Positions 24,586 to 37,094 of a stretch of 64,000 nucleotides of DNA are shown piece by piece. The stretch's first letter is position 1. Each line of letters begins with the position of its first letter. The DNA comes from Phallusia mammillata. Taxonomy: Eukaryota > Chordata > Ascidiacea > Phlebobranchia > Ascidiidae. The position numbers were made by a program, and so were the translations under genes. The stretch spans positions 1 to 64,000 of the forward strand of contig QLIY01000249.1 of the NCBI GenBank assembly GCA_003260075.1, given 5' to 3'. Below the pieces are notes generated by a model. That model was not told the origin of the DNA. It ran no database searches and worked only from the letters and a program-made list of their open reading frames with translations.

Positions 24586-25773
24586 ATAGAACCAATGATG
24601 GAACCTTTTAACACAGTGTTTTGTTTGCTAGTATGTATTTTTATGGGCAATATTGTGCTGTTCTTGCATTTGTTTGTTGAACGAATTTGCGCTTTATTTT
24701 GTTCCAAAGTATAATTCTTTATATGTTCCAATGCCAATCTGTGATTCACGTGTTTTTTCATGCTTTGTTTTCAACAGTAGAATAAATGTAATTTCGGTGT
24801 TAAATAAAGAAATAATGACATTTCTGACAGCCATACATATAAAAAAGATAAACGGAAAATTGTCATGAAGATAACCTGTTTCTTTTAAGATTGAAATTAT
24901 AGTAACCCAACAACAAAGGTAATCGATTTGCAAATAATGCCAATGCAATAACATCGCCGTTAGGGGTCGACGAGGCACTAAACAGGTTTCGTTTCGTTTA
25001 CGGCAAATGTCAATTTAACACAACCATTCGTCGAATAACACGTCGATATTTTATTATTTTTATCACAACGGCATATGGCGTTTTTTGACAGTTTTTGAAA
25101 CACTGTGTGTAATGCCGTAACATTAATACGTACAATTGTATTTCTAAATGTGGGGGGGGGGCGATTTGTACATTTGCCACATATTAAGCGAATAATATCC
25201 AAACTCCTTAGATCAGTTACGCAGATTTTTGAATTTGTGCCTCAACGTTTGTTAAAAACTTTGTGTACTCAATATATTTTACAACATACATAAAGAATTT
25301 TACCAGTCCAAATTGTTTCCAAGGGATTGTGACTAACTCAGAATGTGCAAACAATATTAACACGCCCTCTGATCGTTCACAATGTAAACGGGGTACTTGT
25401 CAAATACACGGAGTCCGTCGGCGAAGTATCAGCTGAAAATTAATTTAGCCAACGACCCAAGAGCAAGGTATTTCAAAACAGCACGTAATGCAAAAATAGT
25501 ACTTATACGTTTATTTAAATTTCGTAAAACAAGTGATCGATAGGGAGGTCAATATGCCAAAGTTTTATTTCTAAATTTGCAGCGCATTTGAAAGTTATAG
25601 GTGGAAACATTAAAATGCAAACTTAGTCAAATCAAATTGAAACTACCAACGCAGAAACAGACTCAGTATACAAAATAGTCTAACATTTACGTTTCATTGT
25701 TCAACCAAGTAGATCTTAAACAGTAGTTTTGTTGCCCATAACTAAACAGAATCAGAATTAAATCCAGGACAAA
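24586..25773. other. Spacer between claudin-like genes 1 and 2, start of the duplicated unit
   Basis: About 24630-25140 is repeated downstream of genes 2 and 3, and about 25000-25640 is repeated upstream of genes 3 and 4. A 10-G join lies at 25152-25161. Probable polyadenylation word AATAAA at about 24780. No ORF here is exon-like. Confidence 0.6.
25344..25442 (+). promoter_or_regulatory. Upstream block conserved in claudin-like genes 2, 3 and 4
   Basis: The block beginning TGTGCAAACAATATTAACAC and running through GATCGTTCACAATGTAAACG to GAGTCCGTCGGCGAAG is nearly unchanged at 30061-30160 and 35121-35220. It lies about 330-430 bases before the start codon here. Conservation may only reflect recent duplication, so a regulatory role is a hypothesis. 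Confidence 0.35.
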
Positions 25774-28504
25774 ATGCAAAAAATTGCTTTGGCCGTTTTG
25801 ACATTCTTTGCTTTCGTGGCTCTTGTGCTTGAAATAATATCTCTGGCAACGGCTGCCTGGCTCGTATCATCAGTTGACTCTATAGGACTATGGGAACATT
25901 GCATTTTCGGCTATTGTTCATCGTTTATCGGAAGTAAGTATATTGGTTTTATGTTAACTGTATGCTAGCTAAGAGTAAATTTTTTTTTAGAATGTTGAAC
26001 AATGCTACATTAACATATGACTACCTTTTACAAGAGCTTTTGAAAGAGTTCATAATATAGCGAACTATGTACATCTCAAGTGTCATCAATTACAGTACGC
26101 CAGGCCTATTAAAGGTGTGTACCGAATCAGCTGGTCTCCCAAGCATTCCNAAGCATTCTCATATGGCTAGATATTTCTAATCTGTGCCTTGCCATATGAG
26201 AATGCTTGGGAGACCAGCTGATTCGGTACACGCCTTTAATAGGCCTGGCGTACTATGATTTATCGATATGTATTATCGTGATCGCTGGTCTGCATCGACG
26301 CTTCATGTTAGCATCTCAAATGTAGTTTTTAGTTAATATTTCATAAACTTATTTGTAATTGTTTGATGTTATTAACGTACTTCAAAGTGGCCAACCCGTA
26401 GCTTTGGTGTTCATAAATTTAAATACAACAATCTTTTTTCCACGTAGCTTCTTTGGACGTTTGGTTTCATTGGCCGACACGGATTTTCGCAATAACTTCC
26501 ACATTATCACTGTTGGCTGCCGTATGCCACTGTTTGCGGGTTTTGTTTCAAAATTATCCTCTGGATGCTTGGGCAACTGCAAGAGGATTGCCAGGGAGCT
26601 TCACTTCGGCAGGTAATGTGACCAAACATAACCTCAGAAAAAAAAAATTCAAAATGCAAGGGGTCCGTTTTATGCACGAACAACCATCAAACATGTGTTT
26701 CGGAAGATTTTAGCCTGCTTTTTAACGGAATCGCCAGTTGCTAACAACACTATAGGCCAGTGGTTCCCAACCAGGGCCCATGGCCCCCCAGGGGGGCCAC
26801 AGGTGTAGATTTACCAGAAACATTCACTAAAAAGTCCCTAATTTAATCAACTATTTTGCATACTGTTTGTCTATATCGAGGCTTTTTACGAATGCGGACC
26901 CTTATTATTTACTCTATTCGACCTGCGTTTAAAGCCGATATTAGTATCCAATTTCCACACGAGTTTGCCATTTACACTTTAAGGGGGCCACAGGACATAC
27001 AAGGTTACATGAAGGGGGCCACCAGGCAAAAATGACACTTTTAGGGGGCCACGGTCCATGGAAGGTTGGGAACCACTGCTATAGGCAAAAGTTGATAATT
27101 AAATGTGATACATCAATTATCAGGTTGTTTTTATTTCAGCGCTTTTAAACAAAATATAGTAATAAATATGTCTGAACTTACTTGACATTTAGTATCAATT
27201 ACGCATCTGTGTTCGCTATAGATCAGAGCTCTTCAACCGGGGTTCCGTGAACTTTATGGGGGAGTAGCAATTCGAACATGAACGATTCATAATATCATTG
27301 TTTCGAACAGCAATGCTCGCCTGTGCAATATTGTTAACCTTTGTTACACCATTCATCAATTGTGACGTAATAAATACAACCTTGTCACACTCTAGCCAAG
27401 TTGCGAGATTAATGTAGAAACGACCGATCCAAATAACACGGCAATGCGTTTCAGTTAACCGTTTAATTCAAGTCAACCTTTGTGATGTGCTTTGGATGTG
27501 TATGCATCTTTTTTCTTTGATGTGGCCTACTTGTGTTACATTCATTAAAATTATTTTATGGGAGTTCCGCAAAGTTTGACAAAATACCTTAAGGGTTCCG
27601 CGTCACTAAAAAGGTTGAAGAGCACTGCTATAGATGAGTGTTGACAATGTTGGGTAAAATGAATAGTAATATAAATGACGAAAAGTCACTTGCTTTTGAA
27701 TTCAGTTAATAGCTCAATGCTTTTAATAGCTCAATGCAGTCAGCGTCGCATAGCAAAACCGGACGTAGTGCCTTAACCTCGAAAACAAACAGTGGCATTG
27801 TTGAATTGTGAGTTTAATTGTGGTTTTCTCGAAAATGAGAGTTTTGTACATCAAACATCGTTAAATCAGGTTGGCGCGTAAATTATTCACGCTTTCAAAT
27901 GTGTTCAATGCCATTAAAACGTTATAACTTCAGTTGTGCTATCGAAAACCATGGCATCTACTACACGGAAGTTAATATTTGATACAATACCTCATCTAGT
28001 TTTATCAGTCCAGATATTTCACGTCGGTCATAAGTGTATTTAATTACGGGACGCCCGTATGGGTTGAGACTATGGAGAAGATTCAAAACCTTATTGACAG
28101 ATATTAAATTATTAACTCGGGCACAATAAGCTTAGCCGTACAGGTACAACTTTTGCTAGTTCGTAAAACTCGATAAATCCCAAAATACAGGTTCGTATAA
28201 ACTATAAACCGATTCGAACCGACAACGTCTTTGTCTAACCCTGGTGTTATATCTGTTTTATTTTCATCCAATTTTAGTTGCTTTTGTCAGTATGCTACAA
28301 AACAAGAAAAAGTAATTTTAAACTTCTTGTTTTTCAGCGATCATGGAGGTTGTGGCCTTGTCTTTTTACACAGCGAACATTGATTTAGTTCCCGGGGTCA
28401 ACTGGGGTTATTCATACATTCTTGGCTGGTGCGCAGTGGTCATGTGTGTCTTCCTTGCTATTGGTTCTGGATTTGTAATCAAAAGATTTCATGTGACTTC
28501 TTAA
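25774..28504 (+). CDS. Claudin-like four-transmembrane protein 2 (163 aa)
   Basis: Exons 25774-25933, 26448-26612 and 28338-28504, both introns phase 1. Helix 1 (VLTFFAFVALVLEIISLATA) is followed by the first-loop motif AAWLVSSVDSIGLWEHC with a later GYC. Exon 2 encodes WPTRIFAITSTLSLLAAVCHC (helix 2), and exon 3 encodes helices 3 and 4 (WGYSYILGWCAVVMCVFLAI) and a very short tail ending FHVTS. All signature residues are intact, so this is the best reference copy for the recent triplication of genes 2-4. Intron 1 carries a palindromic SINE tail; intron 2 carries two hAT elements. Likely a plasma-membrane claudin/PMP22-superfamily protein; specific function unknown. Confidence 0.88.
26094..26254. 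repeat. Palindrome made of two inverted SINE tails
   Basis: The left arm (from AGTACGCCAGGCCTATTAAA) and right arm (ending TTTAATAGGCCTGGCGTACT) match almost perfectly over ~57 bases, with an inner inverted pair CATATGGC / GCCATATG. A single N at 26150 separates a repeated AAGCATTC, probably a small misjoin at the hairpin. Related single copies are at 12995, 31405, 36626 and 39322. Confidence 0.8.
26758..27078. mobile_element. hAT-type non-autonomous element (321 bp)
   Basis: Termini CAGTGGTTCCCAACC and GGTTGGGAACCACTG with perfect 8-bp duplications CTATAGGC. It lies in intron 2 of claudin-like gene 2 and contains repeated AGGGGGCCAC words. I see no counterpart in genes 3 and 4, so it probably inserted after the duplication. 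Confidence 0.9.
27224..27627. mobile_element. hAT-type non-autonomous element (404 bp)
   Basis: Termini CAGAGCTCTTCAACC and GGTTGAAGAGCACTG with perfect 8-bp duplications CTATAGAT. It is the second element in the same intron and belongs to a different terminal-repeat family from its neighbour. Confidence 0.88.
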
Positions 28505-30545
28505 TGTGACCGAAGAAAATTCCATGTCATATGATTCAGTTCTGCTATTTAGTTCAATGATAAAGTTTTTGAACGCTGATTTTATGATAACAGAAGACAA
28601 AAATGAAATAGATATGTTCCCGGTCTTCAAATAGTGTTATAATTCGGTTTTGGTTTGTTGTAAATTAAAGTTAATTTTGCAGCGCTTCACATTAAATCAA
28701 CACAATGTTTCTGGCACATAAACGTTACCAGCTCGTAGTAATAATTCGAAATCAAATGTAGTATATAATTCCTTACGTTTTTCATAAAAAAATCTTTGCA
28801 ATACGAATTTAAAATTTGTTTTTCGTTTCTTTTAAGATGTGTGAATAGATATTCAATTTGTCAATTAAAATTGCCGAAAAGACGTTGGGCGTGCCTTGAT
28901 TGTATATATGCAATCTATGGAACATTTTAACACTCCAACGCCTTGTTAGCTATATAGTATGTATTTTTTCGGGCAATATTGCGCGGTTCTTGCATGTGTT
29001 TGTTAAACAAATTTGCGTTTCATTTCGATCCAAAGTGTAATTATTTATATGTTCCAATGCCAATCTGTGATTTACGTGTTTGTTTTTCTCATGCTGTATT
29101 TTCAACAGTAGAATAATAAATATAATTTCGGTGATGAATAAATAAATAATGACATTTCTGACAGGTAAGCTTATAAAGATAAAATGGAAAACGGAAAGAT
29201 TGCTAAAAAGATAACCTGTTTCTTTTAAGATTGAAAATAGTAACCCAACAAGAAAGGTAATCGATTTGCAAACAATGTCCACAACAAAACAGCCAATTTC
29301 AACCCAACACAAAATTTGTTGAACAACACGTCGATATTTTATTATTTTTATCACAACGGCATTTGGCGTTTTTTGACAGTTTTTAAAACATTGTGTGTAA
29401 TGCCGTAACATTAATACGTACAATTATATTTCTAAATGTAATCTTTTGTCTCTGATTTGTACATTTGCCACATATTAAGCGATAATATCCCAAACTCCTT
29501 AGACCATTTACCCAGATTTTTGAATTTGTGCCTCAACGTTTGTTAAAAACTTTGTGGGGGGGGGGGGTTTAGTTTGGTTAACAGACAATTTCAGGGCAGG
29601 AACTTGGCCGAATGGCCTGGCGCGCCCCACCCAAATAGAGACTGAAAAACCTGATCGGGATTCGTCCCCGAGAGTGACCTTGTTCGAACCCCGTGAAAAA
29701 ACAAAACAAAAAAACAGGCAATTTCAACCTAACACAAAATTTGTTGAACAACACGTCGATATTTTATTATTTTTGTCACAACGGTATATTTTTTTTTGTC
29801 ACAACGGTATAGTACATGTTTGTACTGATGATGACAACAGATATTGTCGAAACGTCTACACGATGTATGGGGGGGGGGTGATTTATACATTTGCCACATA
29901 TTAAGCGATAATATCCCAAACTCCTTAGACCAGTTACCCAGATTTTTGAATTTGTGCCTCAACGTTTGTTAAAAACTTTGTGTACTCAATACATTTTACA
30001 ACATACATAAAGAATTTTACCAGTCCAAATGATTTCCAAGGGATTGTGACTAACTCAGAATGTGCAAACAATAGTAACACGCCCTCTGATCGTTCACAAT
30101 GTAAACGGGGTACTTGTTAAATACACGGAGTCCGTTGGCGAAGTATCAGTTGAAAATTAATTTAGCCAAAGTTTTGGGGGGGGGGATGATCGTTCACAAT
30201 GTAAACGGGGTACTTGTTAAATACACTGAGTCCGTTGGCGAAGTATCAGTTGAAAATTAATTTAGCCAAAGTTTTAAATTTTAAAAAATTTAAATTTCGT
30301 AAAACAAGTGATCAATGGGGAAGTCAATATTCCAAAGTTTTATTTCAAAACTTGCAGCGCATTTGAAAGTTGTAGGTAGAAACATTAAAATACGAACGTA
30401 GTCAAATCAATATCAAACTACAAACGCAAAAACAGACACAGCATAAAAAAAGTTTAACATTTACTTTTCTTTGTTCAATTAGGGATCTTTACAAACAATA
30501 GTTTTGTTGCCTATCAAAAAGAATCAGTATTAAATACAGGACAAA
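28505..30545. other. Spacer between claudin-like genes 2 and 3, copy of the duplicated unit
   Basis: About 28960-29450 matches 24630-25140, and about 29880-30420 matches 25160-25640. Three G runs (29556-29567, 29869-29878, 30176-30185) mark joins. The sequence 29568-29868 between the first two contains a short GC-richer insert (GGCCTGGCGCGCCCC) not seen in the other units. No gene is supported. Confidence 0.6.
30061..30160 (+). promoter_or_regulatory. Conserved upstream block of claudin-like gene 3
   Basis: Same block as at 25344, with a second allelic copy of its latter part at 30187-30256 after the G spacer. Function untested. Confidence 0.3.
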
Positions 30546-32672
30546 ATGCAGAAAATTGCTTTGGTAGTTTTGACATTCTTTGCTTTTGTGGCCCTTGTGC
30601 TTGAAATAATATCTCTGGCAACGGCTGCCTGACTCGTGTCCTCAGTGGATTATATAGGATCATGGGAACATTGCAGTTTGGGCTATTGTTCATCGTTTAT
30701 CGGAAGTAAGTATGTTGGTTTTGTTAACTTTCATAAAAATGCATGCTAGCTAAGGAATAGATCTTTTTATGGAATGTTGAACATTGTTACATTAACATAT
30801 GACTACAAACAAAACGTGTTACACGAGCTTTTGAAAGAGCAAACCAAGTGATAACTTACCGAATAAAAGTGAGGTTCCCATTTACTCCCAAAAAGTATTT
30901 TCTCATGCACAATTCAAATGTAGTTTTTAGTTAATATTTCATAAACTTAGTTGTATTTTTTGATGGTATTAAAGTACTACAAAGTGGTCAACACGGTGGT
31001 CTTACATTTAAATACTTCAATCTCTTTCCATGTAGCTTCTTTGGACGTTTGGTTTCAATGGCCGACACGGATTTTTGCAATAATTTCCACCTTAGCATTG
31101 TTGGCGGCCGTAATCCACTGTCTGCGGATTTTGTTTCAAAATATTCCTCTTGATGGTTGGGCAACTGGAAGAGGATTGCCAGGGAGCTTTACTTCGGCAG
31201 GTAATGTGACAAAATTAAAGTTAACCTCAGCACAACAATAAAAAATAGAAACAGTTTCAACTCCGGAGAATGGGCCGACATCCATCCATAGACCTCGTGT
31301 AAAAATATACTAGTAAAAAGTGAACATACACACGTACAGGGATCAGCCCTTAAGCGTTTATGCAGACCAGCAATCACGGTATACCCATTTTTAAATCATA
31401 GTACGTTTTCTAGCCTGTATATTGTCTCATGGGAAATGCTTGTGTGACCGACTTGATTCGGTATAACGTCATTAATAGACCTGGCGTACTAAGATGGTAT
31501 AAAATGCCATAGTACGTGCTTGGTTTGTTTCTATGATAGTGTAATTTGAAAGACTATCGATTGTGGTAAAATATGTCAATTTAATTAGATATAGGTTCGT
31601 ATAAAGGTACGTCGATGTTTTTTTTATGTCAGAGGCATTAGCCTAAAAAAATTAACTTAGGTTTTACTATTTGAAAGGTTTAATAACTTGGCCTATAATA
31701 CGCGATACAAATAGGCTTTCACCTGCGCCATTTAGATTTTAACGCCCCTGTGTTTGTAATAGATAAGTGTTGACGAACTTGGGTAAAATGGGTTTGTTTT
31801 CCACTTTGTTAGGCAAGTCCATGGCGCATGAAGTTTTAATAGCAGTTTAGATGACTAAAGATTACATGGTATTATTTTCACTTTCGCTCGATGCAGGAAG
31901 CGTCATACAGCTAAAACGAACGTAGTGCCTTTTGCTCGAAAACAACAAGTAACTTTGTTGTATTGTGTGCGGTCTACTAAATATTTCACGGGTTTTCTCG
32001 CAAGTGCGATAAAAAAATTGTACCTCAAACATTGATTAATCGGTTGGAGCGTAAATTAATCACGCTCATAAATGTTGTCATGCCATCAGACGGTTGTAAC
32101 TTGAGTTGTGCCAACGAATACCATGGCACCTACTACTACACGGAAGTTAATATTTGACACAATACCTCGAATGTCTTATCAGTACAAATATTCTAGGTTG
32201 ATCATTGGTGTTTAAAATTATATTTAAATACCGGACGTCCTTGCATGCTTTGAGACTATGGAGAAAATTCAAAACGTTAGCGGACAAATATTAATTTATT
32301 AACTCGGGCATACCAAGATTAACTGTTGCGAGTTCGTAAAAAAAATCACGAAATACAGGTTGGTATAAACTGGTTTGAACCAACTCGTGTGTTCAAGACA
32401 TAAGTTTTAGTTTCATTTTTATTTATTTTTAGTTGCTTTTGTTAGTAGGCTACAAAACAAAAAAGTAACTTTAAACCTCTTGTTTTACAGCTAGTATGGA
32501 GATAGTGTCCTTGTGCTTTTACACTGCGAACATCGATCTAGTTACCGGAGTCACCTGGGGTTATTCCTACATTCTTGGCTGGTGTGCAGTGGTTATGTGT
32601 GTCTTCCTTGCTCTTAGTTCAGCATCTATAATTAAAATATTTCAATATCAACGCAATGTTTCCGGCACATAA
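30546..32672 (+). pseudogene. Claudin-like gene 3 with premature stop in exon 1
   Basis: Exons 30546-30705, 31036-31200 and 32491-32672 have intact splice sites and would give 168 codons. Codon 29, TGG (Trp) in gene 2, is TGA here (30630-30632), so translation would end in the first extracellular loop. The signature GLW is also changed to GSW seven or so codons later. Everything downstream stays open and conserved (VWFQWPTRIFAII; WGYSYILGWCAVVMCVFLAL), with a diverged C-terminal tail ending NVSGT. Either this is a young pseudogene or a null allele, or the base is a sequencing error; readthrough is possible but has no support. It is a tandem duplicate of gene 2. Confidence 0.75.
31405..31495. 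repeat. SINE tail fragment in intron 2 of claudin-like gene 3
   Basis: Carries TCTAGCCTGT, GGAAATGCTTG, TTGATTCGGTA and AGACCTGGCGTACT in the same order as the family consensus. A related piece lies at about 36626-36695 in gene 4. Confidence 0.55.
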
Positions 32673-32919
32673 ACGTCATCAGATCGTAGTAATAATTCGA
32701 AATCAAATGTAGTATACAATTCCTTACGATTTTCATAAAAAATTCTTTGCAATACGAATTTAAAATTTGTTTTTCGTTTCTTTTAAGATGTGGGAATAAA
32801 TATTCAATTTGTCAATTAAAATTGCCGAAAGGACGTGCCTTCATTATATACTATATAAGTCGTTAATAGGTAAATCGTTGAACACCGAATGTTTGATGCA
32901 AATTCAAAAGGGCTACACT

Positions 32920-33181
32920 CAGTGGTGGAATCCATATTTTTTTGTCAACCGGTTCTATCACAAAAGTCATATTTTTCAGCCGGTTCTGTTACAAAAAGTC
33001 CCATTTGTCAGCCGATTCTGTTACAAAAATCCATTGACAGTAACCAGTAATGCTAACCAGTCGGTTTTGTTACAAAAAGTCCATTGACAGTAACCAGTAA
33101 TGCTAACCGATTCGCTGAACTCACAAAATTTAGCAACACGGTTCTATAGAACCGGTGCGAACCGACTGAATCCCACCACTG
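32920..33181. mobile_element. hAT-type MITE with internal tandem repeats
   Basis: Ends are CAGTGGTGGAATCC and GAATCCCACCACTG. Flanking 8-mers GCTACACT and GTTGCACT agree at 6 of 8 positions. Inside are about four direct copies of a unit containing CCGGTTCTGTTACAAAAAGT. A second member is at 36942-37149, and its right half reappears at about 33445-33532. Confidence 0.75.
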
Positions 33182-34164
33182 GTTGCACTCTTTTGGGTGG
33201 TTGAATTTAAAAACAAATTTAAACACAAATACAACCAACAATGAAACCTTTTGTACACTATAATGCAATGTTTGCTGTTTGCTGTATTTTTACGGGCAAT
33301 ACTGGGCTGTTATTGCATTTGTTTGTTAAACGATTTTGCGCCTAATTTTGTTCCAAAGTGTACTTGTTCAAATGTTCTAATGCCAATCTGTGATTTCCGT
33401 GTTTGTTTTTCTTATACTTTATTTTCAACAGTGGGGGGGGGGTAGTAATGCTAACCGGTTCGCTGAACTCATAAAATTTAGCAACACGGTTATATAGAAC
33501 CGGTGCGAACCGACTGAATCCCACCACTGGTTGCACTCCTTTGGGTAGTTGAATTTAAAAAGTTTAAACACAAATACAACCAACAATGAAACCTTTTGTA
33601 CACTGTAATGCAATGTTTGCTGTTTGCTGTATTGTTATGGGCAATACTGCGCTGTTATTGCATTTGTTTGTTATACGATTTTGCGCCTAATTTTGTTCCA
33701 AAGTGTATTGTTTAAATGTTCTAATGCAAATCTGTGATTTCCGTGTTTGTTTTTCTTATACTTTATTTTCAACAGTAAGATAATATAATTTCGCTGTTCA
33801 ATAAAGAAATACTGACATTTCCGACAGGTATAGACATAAAAAAGAATAACGGAAAGATTTTTATGACGGTAACCTGTTTTTTCAAAGATTGAAAATAGTA
33901 CCCTAAGAATAAATGTAATCGATTTGCAAACAATTTCAACAACATTACCGTTAGGGGTCGATAAAGCTCTAAACAGGGGGGGGGGGGTGCTGTTCAATAA
34001 AGAAATACTGACATTTCCGACAGGTATAGAAAAAATGTAATCTATTTGCACACAATTTCAACAACATTACCGTTAGGGGTCGATAAAGCTCTAAACAGGT
34101 GCAGTTTCGTTTGTGGCGAATTATAACCTAACCCAACCATTCGTCGAATAACACGTCGATATTT

Positions 34165-34610
34165 TATTGAGTTGAGTTGAGTTTATTTCGCCGGTGATAC
34201 AATCATAGCAGCACAATTGCGCTAAAATATTCACCAAGCCGGAAATAGCTGCGCAACGTTGGGACGTTATAAAGCGCGACAATTGGTGGAAAGATGATAA
34301 ACGCGCTGTAGCTACACCGTTACTAAAGGCGTTATGTGGCAGGGACTCACATTATAGAGGGTGAGGTTGGCGCATTGGGATATCAAGACTGGGGCGGCAA
34401 CGTTCGTGGGACCAGTCAAGTTGGGACCTAACAGCTAACCACCCGTGTTAGGGAACGAGGGTGGGGTTCAACAGGAAAAGAAACCAGCAAAAGAAACCCT
34501 GTTGGATAGTTTCCGGCGCCAGAAGCCAGGGTGCAACACAAACACAGTGACGATATAACGTGGTAGTTGTACAACATAAAAAATAAAAATAAAAAAGGAA
34601 ATAAAAACGC
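34165..34610 (-). mobile_element. Retroposon 3' tail ending in (AACTC)n
   Basis: On the minus strand the element ends in GCGAAATAAACTCAACTCAA, a short tandem tail typical of SINEs/non-LTR retroposons. The core words (ACCAATTGTCGCGCTTTATA, TTTCCGGCTTGGTGA) recur in diverged form on the plus strand at about 43370-43530. The 5' limit is uncertain. Confidence 0.6.
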
Positions 34611-35120
34611 CACAAAAAAGTAATTAATTGAAAAAAAATAAACAGATCAATGCGTCCATAGAATCGTGTGATTTGGAGTATGTAGGAGGATAGATATAGG
34701 AGCATTATTTTTATCACAACAGCATATGGCGTTTTTGACAGTTTTTGAAATACTGTGTGTAATGTCGTAACATGAATACGTGCAATACGGGGGGGGGGAT
34801 AGGAGGACAGATATAGGAGCATTATTTTTATCACAACAGCATATGGCGTTTTTGAAATACTGTGTGTAATGTCGTAACATGAATACGTGCAATACATTTC
34901 TAAATGTAATCTTTTGTCTCTGATTTGTACATTTGCCACATTTTAAGCAATAATATCCCAAATCCTTTAGTATCGTTTTGACCAATTACGGATATTTAAA
35001 AAATAATTTTGCCCCAAAACTTTGCGTACTCAATGCATTTTACAATACCCGACATACTAAAGAACTTTACCAGTCGAAACTGTTTCCAAGGGAACGGTGC
35101 CCAGGAATCGTAACTTAGAA

Positions 35121-35220
35121 TGTGCAAACAATATTAACACGTCCTACGATCGTTCACAATGTAAACGGGGTACTTGTTAAATACTGAGTCCGTGGGCGAA
35201 TTATGATCAGTTGAAAATTA
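35121..35220 (+). promoter_or_regulatory. Conserved upstream block of claudin-like gene 4
   Basis: Third copy of the block at 25344. It is slightly more diverged (GTCCTACGATCG instead of GCCCTCTGATCG), in line with gene 4 being the most diverged of the three duplicates. Confidence 0.3.
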
Positions 35221-35782
35221 ATTCAGCCAACAACTTCAGGACATTTTTAAAGAAGCATCGTAATAAAAAAATATTACTTCTAAGCTTAAGTTTATTTAAA
35301 TTTGGTAAAACAATTGAATTTTACACATGTTTGCGTCATCGTAACTTTAAGTTTAAGGCGTTATTGTGGAGGGGGGGGGGAGGCGAATTATGATCAGTTG
35401 AAAATTAATTCAGCCAACGACTTCAGGACATTTTTAAAGAAGCATCGTAATAAAAAAAATATTACTTGTAAGCTTAAGTTTATTTAAATTTGGTAAAACA
35501 ATTGAATTTTACATATGTTTGCGTCATTGTAAGTTTAAGGCGTTATTGTGGAAAGAATTGCAATATACAATCCAATGTCCCAAGGTTAGCAGCGATTTGA
35601 ATATTATAGGTAGACACATTAAAATACGAACGTAGTCAAGTAAAATTGAAACTACAAACGCAGAAAGAGACCTAGCATATAAAAAAGTCTAACAATTTCT
35701 TGAATTTGTTCAATCAAAGATCTTCTTAAACAACAGTTGTGTTGCCTATATTAAAAAGAATCAGAATTCAATACAAGACAGA

Positions 35783-37006
35783 ATGCTGAATTGTGGTTTC
35801 AAAACTTTGACATTCTTTGCTTCCGTGGCTCTTCTGTTTGAAATAATATCCCTGACAACGGCTGTCTGGGTCTGGTCGCCACTTGACTCTAAAGGTTTAT
35901 GGGAGTATTGCTTTGCTGGTTTTTGTTCATCGTTTATCGGAAGTAAGTATATTGGTTTTGTTAGATTTAAAAATGCAAGTAAAGGAATATTTTAATGTAA
36001 TGTGTAACAATACTGCCGCACACGACTATGAATAAAACCTTTTACATTAGCTTGTAAACAAGTTTGAACGGAATGTAAACGTGCAGTTTCATGTAAATCA
36101 TTTAATACAGAACAAACTAAGTCAAATCTTGCTACCTGCTTATTTTCTCCCAAAAATCTTTGATCTTGTATGAGTCAAGTTTATGCTTTTCGGTAATATT
36201 TTATACTTGTATTGTTAGTTGTAACTTTTTGATGTTTTCCTGTACCACAAAGTGGTCAACCTATTTGGTTATGGTGGACTTACAGTTAAATACAACAATT
36301 ATACTTTTCTATGTAGCTTTCCAAGAAGAGTGGTTTCATTGGCCCACAAGGATATTTGCTATAATTGCCACCATATTACTGTTGATTGCCGTAATCCACT
36401 GTTTCCGGGTTTTGTTTCTAAATTATTCTCTGGATGCTTGGATTACTGCGAAAGGATTGCCAGGGAGCTTTGCTTTGGCAGGTATTAAAAATAAAAAGAG
36501 TTTCAACTTAGGACACTTGACCAACATCTGTCCATAGCTGTTGTAAAAAATATAAGCCTACTGGTTTAAAGTGAACATACAAACACATTGGGATGGACCT
36601 TAAAGCTCATTTATATATCATATAGTACGTTTTCTAGCCTGTGCCTTAATTTATAGAAATGCTTGGGAGACAAGCTTGATTCGCTTAAAATACTAGTATA
36701 AAATACCACTGTAAACCATCACGTGGTCTTAAAGATTTTAGCTTGTGGTAAAAATGACAATTTAATTACATAAAAGTTTACATAAAGGCACGTAGATGTT
36801 TTTTAGATGTCAGAAGCATTTGCCGAAAAAACTTAAGTTTCAATGTTGAAAGGTTCAACAACTTGCTTTCTTATACGCCATGCAAATGGGCTTTTACCTG
36901 ACATTCCGGTATCAACCTGTGTTTACCATAGATGACTGTTGCAGTGGTGGGATTCAATTTTTTTTTACAAAAGTTATATTTTTTAGCGGATTCTGTTACA
37001 AAAAGT

Positions 37007-37094
<88 letters not shown>

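Larger units (their letters stand above)
32673..35782. other. Spacer between claudin-like genes 3 and 4
   Basis: Contains a further copy of the post-gene block (33280-33440 and again 33590-33820), one MITE (32920-33181), a retroposon tail (34165-34610) and the pre-gene block (34690-35220). G runs at 33433-33442, 33976-33987, 34789-34798 and 35371-35380 mark assembly joins. No exon-like ORF is supported. Confidence 0.6.

Noticed and set aside
30630-30632. TGA in claudin-like gene 3 read as selenocysteine or tryptophan
   Set aside because: The aligned residue in the paralogue is Trp, not Cys, and nuclear TGA is a stop; no SECIS-like structure was evident downstream.
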